64,000 nucleotides of DNA from JBBDIK01 sp964640385 (GTDB taxonomy: Bacteria; Actinomycetota; UBA4738; JBBDHU01), in NCBI GenBank assembly GCA_964640385.1, contig CAZXFL010000002.1, forward strand, positions 121,569-185,568, given 5' to 3'. Below are positions 8,393 through 16,636 of this stretch, one piece after another. A program made the translations under genes and the position numbers. Under the pieces are notes generated by a model. The model ran no database searches, was not told the DNA's origin, and saw nothing but the letters and a program-made list of their open reading frames with translations. Every line of letters starts with the position of its first letter. Within the stretch, counting starts at the first letter, position 1.

Positions 8393-9582
8393 ATGAAGAA
8401 GATGACGCTGCTCCTCATGACCGTCGCCTTGGCGGCCGCGGCTTGCAACAAGACGCCGTCACCATCACCACAGGCAGCGGCGGGCGGTGGTACCGCCGCA
8501 TCTGCCGAGGCGATCTCGACCGTCCGATCGGCGACGCAGCGTGCCGCTGACGAGGGCACCGTCAAGATGGACTTCACTATCCGCATGGAAGGGATGGAGG
8601 GTTTCCCGGGAACCGACACGGGTGGAGGTGCCGGCATGAGCTTCGCGGGTCACGCCGAGGTCGATACGGCGAACGACCTGCAGAAGGTCTCGATGGAGAT
8701 CCCATTCGCCGGTCAGATGGAGATGATCCAGGACGGCGCGGTCATGTACATGAAGAGCTCGATGTTCAGCGGGTTCCTCGGTGGCGACAGCTCGAAGCCC
8801 TGGGTCAAGATCGATATGACCGAGATGGGGGAGCAGTACGGCGACGTGGGGTCGTTCGGGGGCGGTTCGAACAACCCGGAGGACATGCTCGCGAGCCTGC
8901 AGGGCGTCACCGACGACCTGCAGGAGGTGGGGACCGAAACGATCGACGGGGTCGAGACCACGCACTACTCCGGAACGCTCGACTTGCAGAAGGCGATGGA
9001 GCAGGTTCCCGAATCCGAGCGAGCGGAACTCGAGCAGTCCTACGGATCCCTGGAGGCCCAACTCGGCGGATTCACGATGCCGTTCGACGTCTGGGTGGAC
9101 GGCGACGGACTCGTCCGCCGTGTCCAGTTCACCTTTGACTTCTCCAACCTCGGCGGAGGTCTCGCGCCAAGCCCGGTCCCCGGCATGCAGGACTTCGCGA
9201 TGGTGATGACGATGGACCTGTATGACTACGGAGCGCCGGTCGACATCCAGATCCCGCCGGCGAGCGAGGTCTCGGACATCGGCGACATGGGCGGCGCGTT
9301 CGGTGAGATGCCGGGCGAGATGCCGGGCGAGATGCCGGGCGAGATGCCGGGCGNNNNNNNNNNNNNNNNNNNNNNNNNNNNNNNNNNNNNNNNNNNNNNN
9401 NNNNNNNNNNNNNNNNNNNNNNNNNNNNNNNNNNNNNNNNNNNNNNNNNNNNNGAGATGCCGGGCGAGATGCCGGGCGAGATGCCGGGCGAGATGCCGGG
9501 CGGTGGCCTGCCCTCCGGTGCCCCGGACATCGGCGACTACCCGGCCGCTCCGGACACCGGAGGATACGTCCCCGGAGCGTGA
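8393..9582 (+). CDS. LppX/LprAFG-like lipoprotein with C-terminal EMPG repeats, interrupted by gap
   Basis: The protein starts with a lipoprotein signal (MKKMTLLLMTVALAAAAC, lipobox cysteine at 18). A beta-rich domain of about 270 residues follows, resembling the LppX/LprG fold that carries lipids across the actinobacterial envelope: GVTDDLQEVGTETIDGVETTHY, then FDVWVDGDGLVRR. The tail is a run of the tetrapeptide EMPG that enters a 100-N gap at 9354. After the gap the repeat resumes in the frame starting at 9454 and ends with a Gly/Pro-rich tail at 9582. True length is unknown because the gap sits in the repeat. Lipid carriage is an inference from the fold. Confidence 0.8.
9305..9501 (+). 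repeat. 12-base tandem repeat encoding EMPG
   Basis: Four perfect copies of GAGATGCCGGGC precede the gap and four follow it. All visible copies are identical, which explains why assembly failed here and suggests recent expansion. Confidence 0.9.
9354..9453. other. Assembly gap of 100 N
   Basis: Exactly 100 N, the usual placeholder for a gap of unknown size, inside the EMPG repeat. Confidence 0.97.
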
Positions 9583-9608
9583 TCATCGAGCCCCGCCCAG
9601 GCACGGCC

Positions 9609-9638
9609 TTGCCACCGAACGCCCTTCCGGCCTAGAAT
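9609..9638 (+). promoter_or_regulatory. groEL promoter
   Basis: TTGCCA at 9609-9614 and TAGAAT at 9633-9638 are 18 bases apart. Transcription would start inside the CIRCE element that follows. Confidence 0.6.
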
Positions 9639-9641
9639 CCT

Positions 9642-9668
9642 TTAGCACTCCCTGCCCGGGAGTGCTAG
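9642..9668. promoter_or_regulatory. CIRCE element (HrcA operator)
   Basis: TTAGCACTC, nine bases, then GAGTGCTAG match the CIRCE consensus except for the final base. HrcA binds CIRCE and represses chaperonin genes until heat shock. The element covers the predicted transcription start of groEL. Confidence 0.93.
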
Positions 9669-9714
9669 CAGTCGACAAGCCAGGCTGAGAAGTCGTAACC
9701 CAAGGAGGAGCACG

Positions 9715-11355
9715 ATGGCAGGCAAGATCATCACGTTCGACGAAGAGGCGCGGCGGGCGCTGGAGCGGGGCATGGACCAGCTCGCGAACGCCGTCAAGAT
9801 CACCCTCGGTCCCAAGGGCCGCAACGTCGTCCTCGAGAAGAAGTGGGGCGCCCCGACGATCACCAACGACGGCGTATCGATCGCCAAGGAGATCGAGTTG
9901 GAGGACCCGCAGGAGAGGATCGGCGCCGAGCTAGTCAAGGAGGTCGCCAAGAAGACCGACGACGTAGCCGGTGACGGCACCACGACCGCCACGGTCCTCG
10001 CACAGGCGATCGTGAAGGAAGGCCTGCGCAACGTCGCGGCCGGCGCCAATCCGATGTCGCTCAAGCGCGGTATCGAGCGGGCCACCGAGCTGGTCGTCGA
10101 GGCCATCCGCAACCAGTCCAAGGACGTCGACACCAAGGAAGAGATCGCCAACGTCGGCGCCATCTCCGCCGCGGACCCCGAGATCGGTCGTGAGATCGCC
10201 GAAGCGGTAGACAAGGTCGGCAAGGACGGCGTCATCACCGTCGAGGAGAGCAACACGTTCGGCATGGAGTTGGATCTCGTCGAGGGCATGCGCTTCGACA
10301 AAGGGTTCATCTCGCCGTACTTCGTGACCGACCCCGAGCGGATGGAAGCGGTCCTGGAGGATCCCTACATCCTGATCGCGAACTCGAAGATCTCCGCGGT
10401 CAAGGACCTGCTCGCGGTCCTGGAGAAGGTCATGCAGGCCGGCAAGGCCGTCGTGATCCTCGCCGAGGACGTCGAGGGCGAGGCGCTGGCCACCCTGGTC
10501 GTCAACAAGATCCGCGGCACGTTCAAGTCGGTGGCGGTCAAGGCCCCCGGGTTCGGCGACCGCCGCAAGGCCATGCTGCAGGACATCGCGATCCTCACAG
10601 GCGCCACGGTCATCTCCGAGGAGGTCGGCCTCAAGCTCGAGAACGCAACCCTGGACCTGCTGGGCCAGGCGCGCAAGGTCGTCGTCACCAAGGACGAGAC
10701 GACGGTCGTCGAGGGCGCCGGTTCGGAGAAGGAGATCAAGGGCCGCATCAAGCAGATCAAGGCCGAGATCGAGAAAACCGACTCCGACTACGACAGCGAG
10801 AAGCTCCAGGAGCGCCTCGCCAAGCTGACGGGTGGCGTCGCCGTCATCAAGGTCGGCGCGGCCACCGAGGTCGAGCTGAAGGAGAAGAAGCACCGGATCG
10901 AGGATGCCGTGCAGTCCACCAAGGCGGCGGTCGAGGAGGGCATCGTTCCCGGCGGTGGCGTGGCGCTGCTCGCCGCGCAGAGCGCGCTCGACAAGGTCGA
11001 TCTCGAGGGCGACGAGCTGACCGGGGCGAACATCGTGCGCCGCGCGCTCGAGGAGCCGCTCAAGCAGATCGCCGTGAACGCCGGTCTCGAAGGCGGCGTC
11101 GTGATCGAGAAGGTCCGTGCACTGATCGAGAAGCCGGGGGGCAAGGACGGCCTGGATGCATCGAACGGCGAGTACGTCGACATGATCAAGGCCGGGATCG
11201 TCGATCCGACCAAGGTTACTCGTTCGGCGCTGCAGAACGCCGCTTCGATCGGTGCGCTGTTCCTGACCACCGAGGCCATCATCGCCGAGAAGCCCGAGAA
11301 GGCGCCGGCGATGCCGGGCGGCGGCGGGATGCCCGACGGCGGCATGGACTTCTAG
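9715..11355 (+). CDS. groEL: Chaperonin GroEL (Cpn60)
   Basis: This 546-residue protein is a standard 60-kDa chaperonin that folds proteins inside a double heptameric ring with GroES. The ATP site motif GDGTTTATVLAQ (about residue 85), the equatorial motif and the C-terminal GGM-type tail (GGGGMPDGGMDF) are all present. AAGGAGGAG lies 6 bases before the ATG. CIRCE upstream indicates HrcA control. No groES precedes it; a GroES-like gene lies 4.9 kb away without CIRCE, so this may be a secondary or solo groEL copy. Confidence 0.97.
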   Translation: MAGKIITFDEEARRALERGMDQLANAVKITLGPKGRNVVLEKKWGAPTITNDGVSIAKEIELEDPQERIGAELVKEVAKKTDDVAGDGTTTATVLAQAIVKEGLRNVAAGANPMSLKRGIERATELVVEAIRNQSKDVDTKEEIANVGAISAADPEIGREIAEAVDKVGKDGVITVEESNTFGMELDLVEGMRFDKGFISPYFVTDPERMEAVLEDPYILIANSKISAVKDLLAVLEKVMQAGKAVVILAEDVEGEALATLVVNKIRGTFKSVAVKAPGFGDRRKAMLQDIAILTGATVISEEVGLKLENATLDLLGQARKVVVTKDETTVVEGAGSEKEIKGRIKQIKAEIEKTDSDYDSEKLQERLAKLTGGVAVIKVGAATEVELKEKKHRIEDAVQSTKAAVEEGIVPGGGVALLAAQSALDKVDLEGDELTGANIVRRALEEPLKQIAVNAGLEGGVVIEKVRALIEKPGGKDGLDASNGEYVDMIKAGIVDPTKVTRSALQNAASIGALFLTTEAIIAEKPEKAPAMPGGGGMPDGGMDF

Positions 11356-11376
11356 CGGGTCAGGTTCGGACGTACC

Positions 11377-11401
11377 GGAAAGGGCCCTCGGGGCCCTTTC
11401 C
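11377..11401 (+). terminator. Hairpin after groEL
   Basis: GGAAAGGGCCC and GGGCCCTTTCC form a perfect 11-bp stem with a three-base loop, 21 bases after the groEL stop. No long T-tract follows. Confidence 0.65.
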
Positions 11402-11478
11402 CTATTCCGGGGACACTCGGCGGACCGGTCCCTGCATGAACCACCGCCCGCCCCCTTTCCCATGGGAGAATCCCGGCC

Positions 11479-12285
11479 ATGGCGCTGGCCGATGTCTCGA
11501 GCAAACTGGACGATCTGCACGACCTGATGGGGAGCCTGGTAGGTGTGGTCGTGGCCTTCTCGGGGGGCGCGGACTCGGCCCTGGTAGCGGCCGTCGCCGC
11601 GAGGACACTCCCGGATCGATCCCTGGCGGTCACCGCGGTGTCGCCATCCCTTCCCCCCGGGGAGGTCGACGATGCTCGCCGGTTCGCCCGCGAGATCGGG
11701 ATCCGCCACCGCACGATCAGGACGCATGAGACCGAGAGGCCCGAGTACCTCGCGAACGGGCTCGACCGCTGCTACCACTGCAAGTCGGAGCTGTACGACA
11801 CGCTCCTGGGCGTCGCCCGGCAGGAGCAACTCCCGGTCGTGGCGTCCGGCGCGAACGCCGACGACCTCGGTGATTTCCGGCCGGGGCTCCGCGCCGCCGC
11901 CGAGCGCTCGATCCGTCATCCGCTCGTGGAGGCCGGGTTCTCGAAGTTCGATGTCCGCGCCGCGTCGGCTACGCTCGGCTTGCGAACCGCGGACAAGCCC
12001 GCATCGGCGTGCCTGTCATCGCGGTTCGCGTTCGGGGTCAGGATCAGCGTGGACGAGCTGTCGAAGGTGGGACGGGCCGAGAAGGTCCTGAAGGAACTCG
12101 GGTTCCGTCAGTGTCGCGTTCGGGTGCACGGCGACCTCGTTCGGGTCGAGGTCGAACCGGCGGACGTACACCGGCTCGCCGAACCGGAGACCCGCAAGCA
12201 CGTCATCGACGAGCTGCGCGGTCTCGGCTACCGGTACGTGACCGTGGATCTGGAAGGGTTCCGCTCGGGCAGCATGAACCCATGA
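11479..12285 (+). CDS. larE: ATP-dependent sacrificial sulfur transferase LarE
   Basis: This 268-residue protein has a PP-loop SGGADS at residues 28-33, the CYHCKSELY segment near residue 98 and the ACLSSRF motif with C178. In Lactiplantibacillus LarE the matching cysteine donates its own sulfur to the pyridinium dicarboxylate mononucleotide, making the nickel-pincer cofactor of lactate racemase. Single-cysteine LarE enzymes are suicidal, while three-cysteine versions are catalytic through a cluster; which type this is cannot be settled from the motifs. No larA, larB or larC is near. It is translationally coupled (ATGA) to the next gene. Confidence 0.9.
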   Translation: MALADVSSKLDDLHDLMGSLVGVVVAFSGGADSALVAAVAARTLPDRSLAVTAVSPSLPPGEVDDARRFAREIGIRHRTIRTHETERPEYLANGLDRCYHCKSELYDTLLGVARQEQLPVVASGANADDLGDFRPGLRAAAERSIRHPLVEAGFSKFDVRAASATLGLRTADKPASACLSSRFAFGVRISVDELSKVGRAEKVLKELGFRQCRVRVHGDLVRVEVEPADVHRLAEPETRKHVIDELRGLGYRYVTVDLEGFRSGSMNP

Positions 12286-12515
12286 GCCGCGCGCACCTGC
12301 ATCTGACGTTCCCGCAGCATCTGATCGACGAGCCGGTGCTGCACCTGCTGGGCACGGACTTCGACGTGGTTCCCAACATCCGCCGGGCGAACGTCGACGG
12401 CGTCTCGGCGTGGGTGATCCTCAGCCTCGACGGAAGCGACGACGCGATCGCCGCGGCGGTCGCGCGGCTCGAAGCGGATGGCGTCGACGTCAAGCGTCTC
12501 GAGGACGAAGGATGA
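12282..12515 (+). CDS. NIL-domain protein
   Basis: This 77-residue protein is a single NIL domain, the ferredoxin-like ligand-binding module found at the C-terminus of MetN ABC transporters and in small ferredoxins. The core reads LHLTFPQHLIDEPVLHLLG then WVILSLDGSDDAI. Stand-alone NIL domains may bind a small metabolite or a metal. Its ATG overlaps the larE stop by the ATGA arrangement, and it is coupled the same way to the receiver gene that follows, so the three products probably act together. Confidence 0.75.
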   Translation: MSRAHLHLTFPQHLIDEPVLHLLGTDFDVVPNIRRANVDGVSAWVILSLDGSDDAIAAAVARLEADGVDVKRLEDEG

Positions 12516-12877
12516 GTCGGCGCATCTTGTTCCTCGGCGATCGGCCGGAGATCGCCCAGCAACCCGTTCTGCGCCTGCAGCTCGAGGGCTATGAGGTGGA
12601 TCAGGTCGACAGCCAGGATGCGGGGGCGGACGCACTCGCCGAAGCGGCCTACGACCTACTAGTGCTCGACGCCGAGCTTCCGGAGGCCGACGGCTGGCGC
12701 GTGCTGCAGGAGCTCCGAGAGCATCCCGACTTCGGGGGCACCAAGGTCATCGTGCTGATGGCCGGCAAGGGAGAGACGGGCCGTCTGGCGCTGGTCCCGG
12801 TTGACGCCGAACTGCGCCGGCCCTTCACGATGGCTGATCTGCTGGAGGCCGTGAAGCGGGTCCTGGGCGGGGAGTAG
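12512..12877 (+). CDS. Stand-alone receiver-domain protein, atypical
   Basis: This 121-residue protein is one response-regulator receiver domain. The phospho-acceptor aspartate D53 sits in LLVLDAELPEADGW. However, the first acidic pair is reduced to a single D10, the switch threonine/serine region reads VLMAGKG, and the conserved lysine is replaced by arginine in RRPF. It may be phosphorylated weakly or act as a fixed-state protein-protein module. No output domain and no histidine kinase are nearby. It is coupled by ATGA to the NIL gene, forming a three-gene cassette with larE. Confidence 0.8.
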   Translation: MSRRILFLGDRPEIAQQPVLRLQLEGYEVDQVDSQDAGADALAEAAYDLLVLDAELPEADGWRVLQELREHPDFGGTKVIVLMAGKGETGRLALVPVDAELRRPFTMADLLEAVKRVLGGE

Positions 12878-12905
12878 GCCAAGGACGCACCCGGCGCCGC
12901 GCGAG

Positions 12906-14117
12906 CTACATGATCCGGCGGCCCCACTTGAAGTGATCGCGGTACCAGGTTCCCTGGTCGACCTGCAGCAGGCTCGTCCCGCCGACGCTGCTTCCCGTGT
13001 CGAAGGCCCATCCGTTCCCGGCGTACATGTTCACGTGATCGACGACGGCGTCGCCGCTGCCGTCGTAGAACATCAGGTCGCCGGGTTTGAGGTTCGAGTA
13101 GCCGATCCGTCCGCCGCTGCCGGCCATCGTGGCGCTCGTGCGTTGCGGCAGGCTCCACCCGTTGTAGGGCCGGCCGGCCTTGGTCGGGTCGTACCACGAG
13201 ATGGGGCGCTTCAGGCTCCACCACAGGAATCCCGAGCAGTCCCATCCGCCGGTCGGCTGCGAGCCGTTCTTCTTGAACCACTCGCCTCCCCAGATGTACG
13301 GGTACCCGACGTAGCGCAGGTCCCACTCGATAACCTTCTTCATCGGTCCGCCGACGTTCGGCAGCTCGATGGTCCGGAACGGCCGCATGTCGTCGAGCTT
13401 GTACTGCGGCAGCGTCTTCGCCTTCCAGAGCGCGTAGGCGACCTCGGCGCGCGGCAGTGGAGCATCCGGTTCGACGTCCTTGCCTTCCTGCGGGTGGTTG
13501 TAGCGGAACCCGAGTCGCATCCCGAGCTCGGTCGTCGGGAAGTACGACGGGTGGTCGAAGCGGATGCCGTCCGGCGAGTGGATGTCGTCGAGGCCGTCGA
13601 CCTCGGCGTCGAGCGGGAGGGCACTCACGAGCGCGCGGTAGAGGATGTAGATCGTCACCGGCGCGTCGGGGCGGAACCGGTTCCCGTCGGTGCGCATCCA
13701 GCCGTTCTGCACGGCGATGTTCGCGAACTCATAGAAGGGATCGTCCGCGGGGAGGTCGTTGAACACGATGCTCGGGTCGACGGTCTCGCCGGTGCCGAAC
13801 GCCCGGACCATGGCGCGAGCGAGGAACGCGCGTGACTCGACCAGTCCGGGCCGGAACTTGTTGCCGTAGTCGCGCATCCATTGGTGATCGCCGGCGACGT
13901 GGTTGATCGCCTGACGTGCCCAGGTGTAGCCGGATCCCACGTCGGAGAACGCGGACACTACCGGAGCGAAGATGGCTGTCGTCGCGTCCTCGGTGCTGAC
14001 GCCGGGATCGCCCTCCCATGGCGTGAGGGGGTCGGCCGCGCGAGCGGTGGCCGGCAGCAGGAGCGCGATGGCCAGCGCGAGCGGGAAACAGCGTCTGAGG
14101 TGAGGGAAGCGGCCCAT
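12906..14117 (-). CDS. Secreted SLH-like / NlpC-P60 cell-wall hydrolase
   Basis: This 403-residue protein has a signal peptide (MGRFPHLRRC... ending near ATARA, residues 1-27), then two to three SLH-like segments (for example FSDVGSGYTWARQAINHVAG and FNDLPADDPFYEFANIAVQNG). The C-terminal NlpC/P60 cysteine peptidase domain carries the nucleophile in GGWDCSGFLWWS and the histidine in VVDHVNMYAG. Such enzymes cleave stem peptides in peptidoglycan, while the SLH-like part anchors to the envelope. The ATG at 14117 is chosen because it puts the signal peptide at the N-terminus; in-frame upstream codons add a non-signal stretch. Confidence 0.87.
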   Translation of the reverse strand: MGRFPHLRRCFPLALAIALLLPATARAADPLTPWEGDPGVSTEDATTAIFAPVVSAFSDVGSGYTWARQAINHVAGDHQWMRDYGNKFRPGLVESRAFLARAMVRAFGTGETVDPSIVFNDLPADDPFYEFANIAVQNGWMRTDGNRFRPDAPVTIYILYRALVSALPLDAEVDGLDDIHSPDGIRFDHPSYFPTTELGMRLGFRYNHPQEGKDVEPDAPLPRAEVAYALWKAKTLPQYKLDDMRPFRTIELPNVGGPMKKVIEWDLRYVGYPYIWGGEWFKKNGSQPTGGWDCSGFLWWSLKRPISWYDPTKAGRPYNGWSLPQRTSATMAGSGGRIGYSNLKPGDLMFYDGSGDAVVDHVNMYAGNGWAFDTGSSVGGTSLLQVDQGTWYRDHFKWGRRIM

Positions 14118-14282
14118 GTTGTCCGTCTCGGCGTCGTTGGAGGGGCACTTGAGGGGTGCGAGCCAGGACAACACTAGTCCGGATGGGCCGTTCCGGCAGC
14201 GATCTCTCCCGGATGGAGGATGCGGAAAGCCTGATATCTCGTGCCTGAGCGGCTACCATCAAGGGGTCCCAATGGGAAGATC

Positions 14283-14474
14283 ATGTTCGGCTGGACTTAC
14301 ATCGATGGCAACGGAGACGATGTCGGCGCCTCGGCGCGGTTCGACGACCGCCAAGCCGCGGAGGAGTGGATGGGCCAGTGCGCCCAGGGTTTGGCCGAGT
14401 ACGGGGTGACCGAGGTGGTGCTCATGGACCACGTCCGGGGCAGCCGCCTCTACCGGATGGGCCTACTGGAGTAG
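14283..14474 (+). CDS. Small hypothetical protein
   Basis: This 63-residue acidic protein is not recognised. It is predicted soluble and mixed alpha-beta: MFGWTYIDGNGDDVG looks like a beta-hairpin, then a helix (QAAEEWMGQCAQGLAEYG) and a strand (VTEVVLMDHVRGSRLYRM). The ATG at 14283 is preferred because the upstream extension is a proline/arginine run. Codon use is like that of its neighbours. It is 72 bases before the zinc-ribbon membrane gene. Confidence 0.5.
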   Translation: MFGWTYIDGNGDDVGASARFDDRQAAEEWMGQCAQGLAEYGVTEVVLMDHVRGSRLYRMGLLE

Positions 14475-14546
14475 GTCTCAGGTCGCGTTGTTCCCGCTCC
14501 CGCAACCGGGCATAATCTCCCTACCTGGTTCGGGAGGGTCATCGGC

Positions 14547-15614
14547 GTGAAGAAGTGTCCGCACTGCGGCGGGAACCTGATGGATTCGGTTATCAAGTGC
14601 GTCCACTGCGGCAAGCTCATGACCGATCCGGTCACGACCAAGCCCGGCGCCTCGGATGCCGCGGACGGGGCAACCGAGGTCGCCGCCGGTGCGGAGGCGG
14701 GCGCCTCGACCGCAGGATCCGTACCCGCGGGCGGTGGTGCCGTGCCCAACGTGGCTGCGGGCGCAGCTCCCGGCGCAGCGCCCGCAGTGACCACGGGTAC
14801 CGCACCCGATCCCACGAGCGGTGCGACCCCGATCGGCGTTCAGGCTTCCCAGGCCGCGGTCACATCCCACAACCAGATCCCGCAGGCACAACCGCAGAAT
14901 CAATCGAAGCAAGAGCCGTACTTCGTGATGAAGACCCAGCCCGTGACCGTGGCTCCCGGCATGCCGGCGCCGTCGGGCGGCTACGTCGGGTCGGATTCAG
15001 GCCTGTCGGGGATGCTGGCTGCGCTCTTCGCCGTCGGCGGCGGCTTGCTCGCCGCTGGAGGGGCCTTCATGGCGTGGGGGGTCCTGACTATCGACGCCGG
15101 GAAGGTCAAGTTCCCGGACCCCATCGGCACGGTGCCCGTCGAGGCTGCCGAGTACGCCGCCAAGGGGATCGATGGGTGGGAAGGCTGGCTCGCGGTGATC
15201 GGTGGGGTTAGTTTGGTCTTCCTCGGGCTCGGCTATCTATTCGGTGACAAGGAAACGGCCATCGGGAAACTGCGTGTCGCGCTCCTCGAAGCCGCTATCC
15301 TCGGTGGCGTCGCCGCTTACACGTACTACACCCTTGACTCCGCGCTCACTTCAGGGATCACCCAGGAGCTGGCGAACCTCGGAGCGGACCCCGCCTTGGC
15401 CTCGCAGGTCACGTCGAAGGACCTTGACAGTGGGCTCTTACACTTCAGCTGGAGCGTGGGGTTCTGGATGCTCGTTGCGGGAGCGATGATGGCGCTCATC
15501 TCCGGTATCTTCGCGTTCCTCGCAGGGGGGCCAAAGGTCACCGCGATCGCGCCGGGCGGCGCGAACTGGGCTGGTGCCGCGCCGCCGCCTCCACCGAGCC
15601 CGACCGGTCGTTGA
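14547..15614 (+). CDS. Zinc-ribbon membrane protein
   Basis: This 355-residue protein starts with a zinc ribbon (C4, C7, C18, C21; CPHCGG and KCVHCGK). A low-complexity Ala/Gly/Thr/Pro linker of about 100 residues follows, then four hydrophobic segments (roughly residues 152-180, 212-232, 250-265 and 290-325). The ribbon is probably cytoplasmic. Function is unknown. The GTG at 14547 has GGGAGGG 8 bases upstream. The next gene encodes the same kind of ribbon fused to an enzyme, which suggests that the ribbon is a shared docking module. Confidence 0.7.
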   Translation: MKKCPHCGGNLMDSVIKCVHCGKLMTDPVTTKPGASDAADGATEVAAGAEAGASTAGSVPAGGGAVPNVAAGAAPGAAPAVTTGTAPDPTSGATPIGVQASQAAVTSHNQIPQAQPQNQSKQEPYFVMKTQPVTVAPGMPAPSGGYVGSDSGLSGMLAALFAVGGGLLAAGGAFMAWGVLTIDAGKVKFPDPIGTVPVEAAEYAAKGIDGWEGWLAVIGGVSLVFLGLGYLFGDKETAIGKLRVALLEAAILGGVAAYTYYTLDSALTSGITQELANLGADPALASQVTSKDLDSGLLHFSWSVGFWMLVAGAMMALISGIFAFLAGGPKVTAIAPGGANWAGAAPPPPPSPTGR

Positions 15615-15642
15615 GTCCGTCGATCGCTGAGGGGGCGAGCTC

Positions 15643-16206
15643 ATGTCGGTGACGGTCTGTCCCCACTGCGGCGGTGAGAACCAGGGCGCGAAGATCAAGT
15701 GCCACCACTGCGGGCGGGTTATCGGCGAGACTGGCCCTGCGGCCGAGGAGAAGTCCGGGCGCTCGATCCGGCGGCTGCCCGGAAGGATGCCCGGGGCAGA
15801 GCTGGCGCTGAACACGACCGGGGAGCGCCTCACCGACATCACGGACAATGTGGCGGCGTTCGCCGACGGGATCGAAGCGAGCGGCCTGGTTCACGTGTTC
15901 CTTCCGCACGCGACGGCGGGTCTGGGCATCATGGAGATGGGCTCCGGCTCCGAGTCCGATCTGGCTGCGACGATCGATCGGCTCTTCCCGGCCGATCCCG
16001 CGTACGAGCACGCGCACGGCACCGCGGGTCACGGACGAGATCACCTGTTGCCGATGTTCATCTCGCCCTCGCTGACGATCCCGTGCGACGAAGGCCGGCT
16101 CTTGCTCGGCACGTGGCAGCGCGTGGTCGTCATCGACACGAATCAGGACAACAACGAGCGCCGGGTCCGGCTCACGTTCATCTCCGGGACGCCGGAGCGC
16201 GGGTAG
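15643..16206 (+). CDS. Zinc ribbon fused to YjbQ (UPF0047) domain
   Basis: Residues 1-25 form a zinc ribbon (C6, C9, C20, C23). Residues 50-187 are a complete YjbQ/UPF0047 domain with FLPHATAGLGIMEMGSGSESD, HGTAGHGRDHLLP and GTWQRVVVIDTNQDNN. YjbQ proteins form trimers, and some show secondary thiamine-phosphate synthase activity, although their true role is unclear. The usual family member is about 135-140 residues with no ribbon, so this is a fusion. A GAGGGGGCGAG purine run precedes the ATG. It follows the membrane zinc-ribbon gene by 28 bases, probably in one operon. Confidence 0.85.
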   Translation: MSVTVCPHCGGENQGAKIKCHHCGRVIGETGPAAEEKSGRSIRRLPGRMPGAELALNTTGERLTDITDNVAAFADGIEASGLVHVFLPHATAGLGIMEMGSGSESDLAATIDRLFPADPAYEHAHGTAGHGRDHLLPMFISPSLTIPCDEGRLLLGTWQRVVVIDTNQDNNERRVRLTFISGTPERG

Positions 16207-16224
16207 GACGGCCGCTCGGGGGGC

Positions 16225-16578
16225 CTACAGGTACTGACCGGGGACCGTCTCCTGGCCGTCACCCGCGGCGACCGCCTGGATGTCCCGCTCACGGAGCAGT
16301 AGGAAGTCGTCGTTGTCGATCTCGACCTCGAGACCGGCTTGCGGGAGGAACAGGACGCGGTCGCCCTCCTTGACCAGGCGAACGTCGGGGCCGGTCAGCA
16401 GCACGTCCGACCAGACGCAGCGCTTCGGAGCGTGGGCGGCGGTCGCCGGGATCAGCAGCCCGGCCCGGGACTTGCGCTCACCGGCCTCGGGATGCGTCAC
16501 CACGATGCGGTCGCCGGTGAGCTTGATCCCCTTGGGCCTACCCCCGGGAACGGGTTGCAGATGCGCGGTGCGTGCCAT
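16225..16578 (-). CDS. GroES-like co-chaperonin (Cpn10)
   Basis: This 117-residue protein has the Cpn10 fold: GDRIVVTHPEAGERKSRAGLLIP (mobile-loop region), VKEGDRVLFLPQAGLEVEID and DFLLLRERDIQAV. It is longer than usual GroES (about 97 residues), with an N-terminal extension of about 20 residues and a short C-terminal tail. GroES caps the GroEL ring. It is separate from groEL (9715), reads in the opposite direction and lacks CIRCE; instead it has a leaderless promoter. It may be a constitutive or specialised co-chaperonin. A canonical groES elsewhere in the genome cannot be excluded. Confidence 0.85.
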   Translation of the reverse strand: MARTAHLQPVPGGRPKGIKLTGDRIVVTHPEAGERKSRAGLLIPATAAHAPKRCVWSDVLLTGPDVRLVKEGDRVLFLPQAGLEVEIDNDDFLLLRERDIQAVAAGDGQETVPGQYL

Positions 16579-16584
16579 GAGGTG

Positions 16585-16590
16585 ATTCTA
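16585..16590 (-). promoter_or_regulatory. -10 box of a leaderless transcript (GroES-like gene)
   Basis: TAGAAT on the minus strand ends exactly 6 bases before the ATG at 16578; no ribosome site is present. Confidence 0.55.
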
Positions 16591-16636
16591 CCGGGCGGTG
16601 GCGCTCCAGTCTCGCGCGGGTATCATGCGTCGACCT

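Noticed and set aside
9354..9453. Frameshift in the lipoprotein across the N run
   Set aside because: The apparent change to an Arg/Cys-rich frame results from the arbitrary 100-N length; the real frame resumes at 9454.
9931..11919. 662-codon frame antisense to groEL
   Set aside because: It is a reading-frame shadow of groEL and larE with no family pattern.
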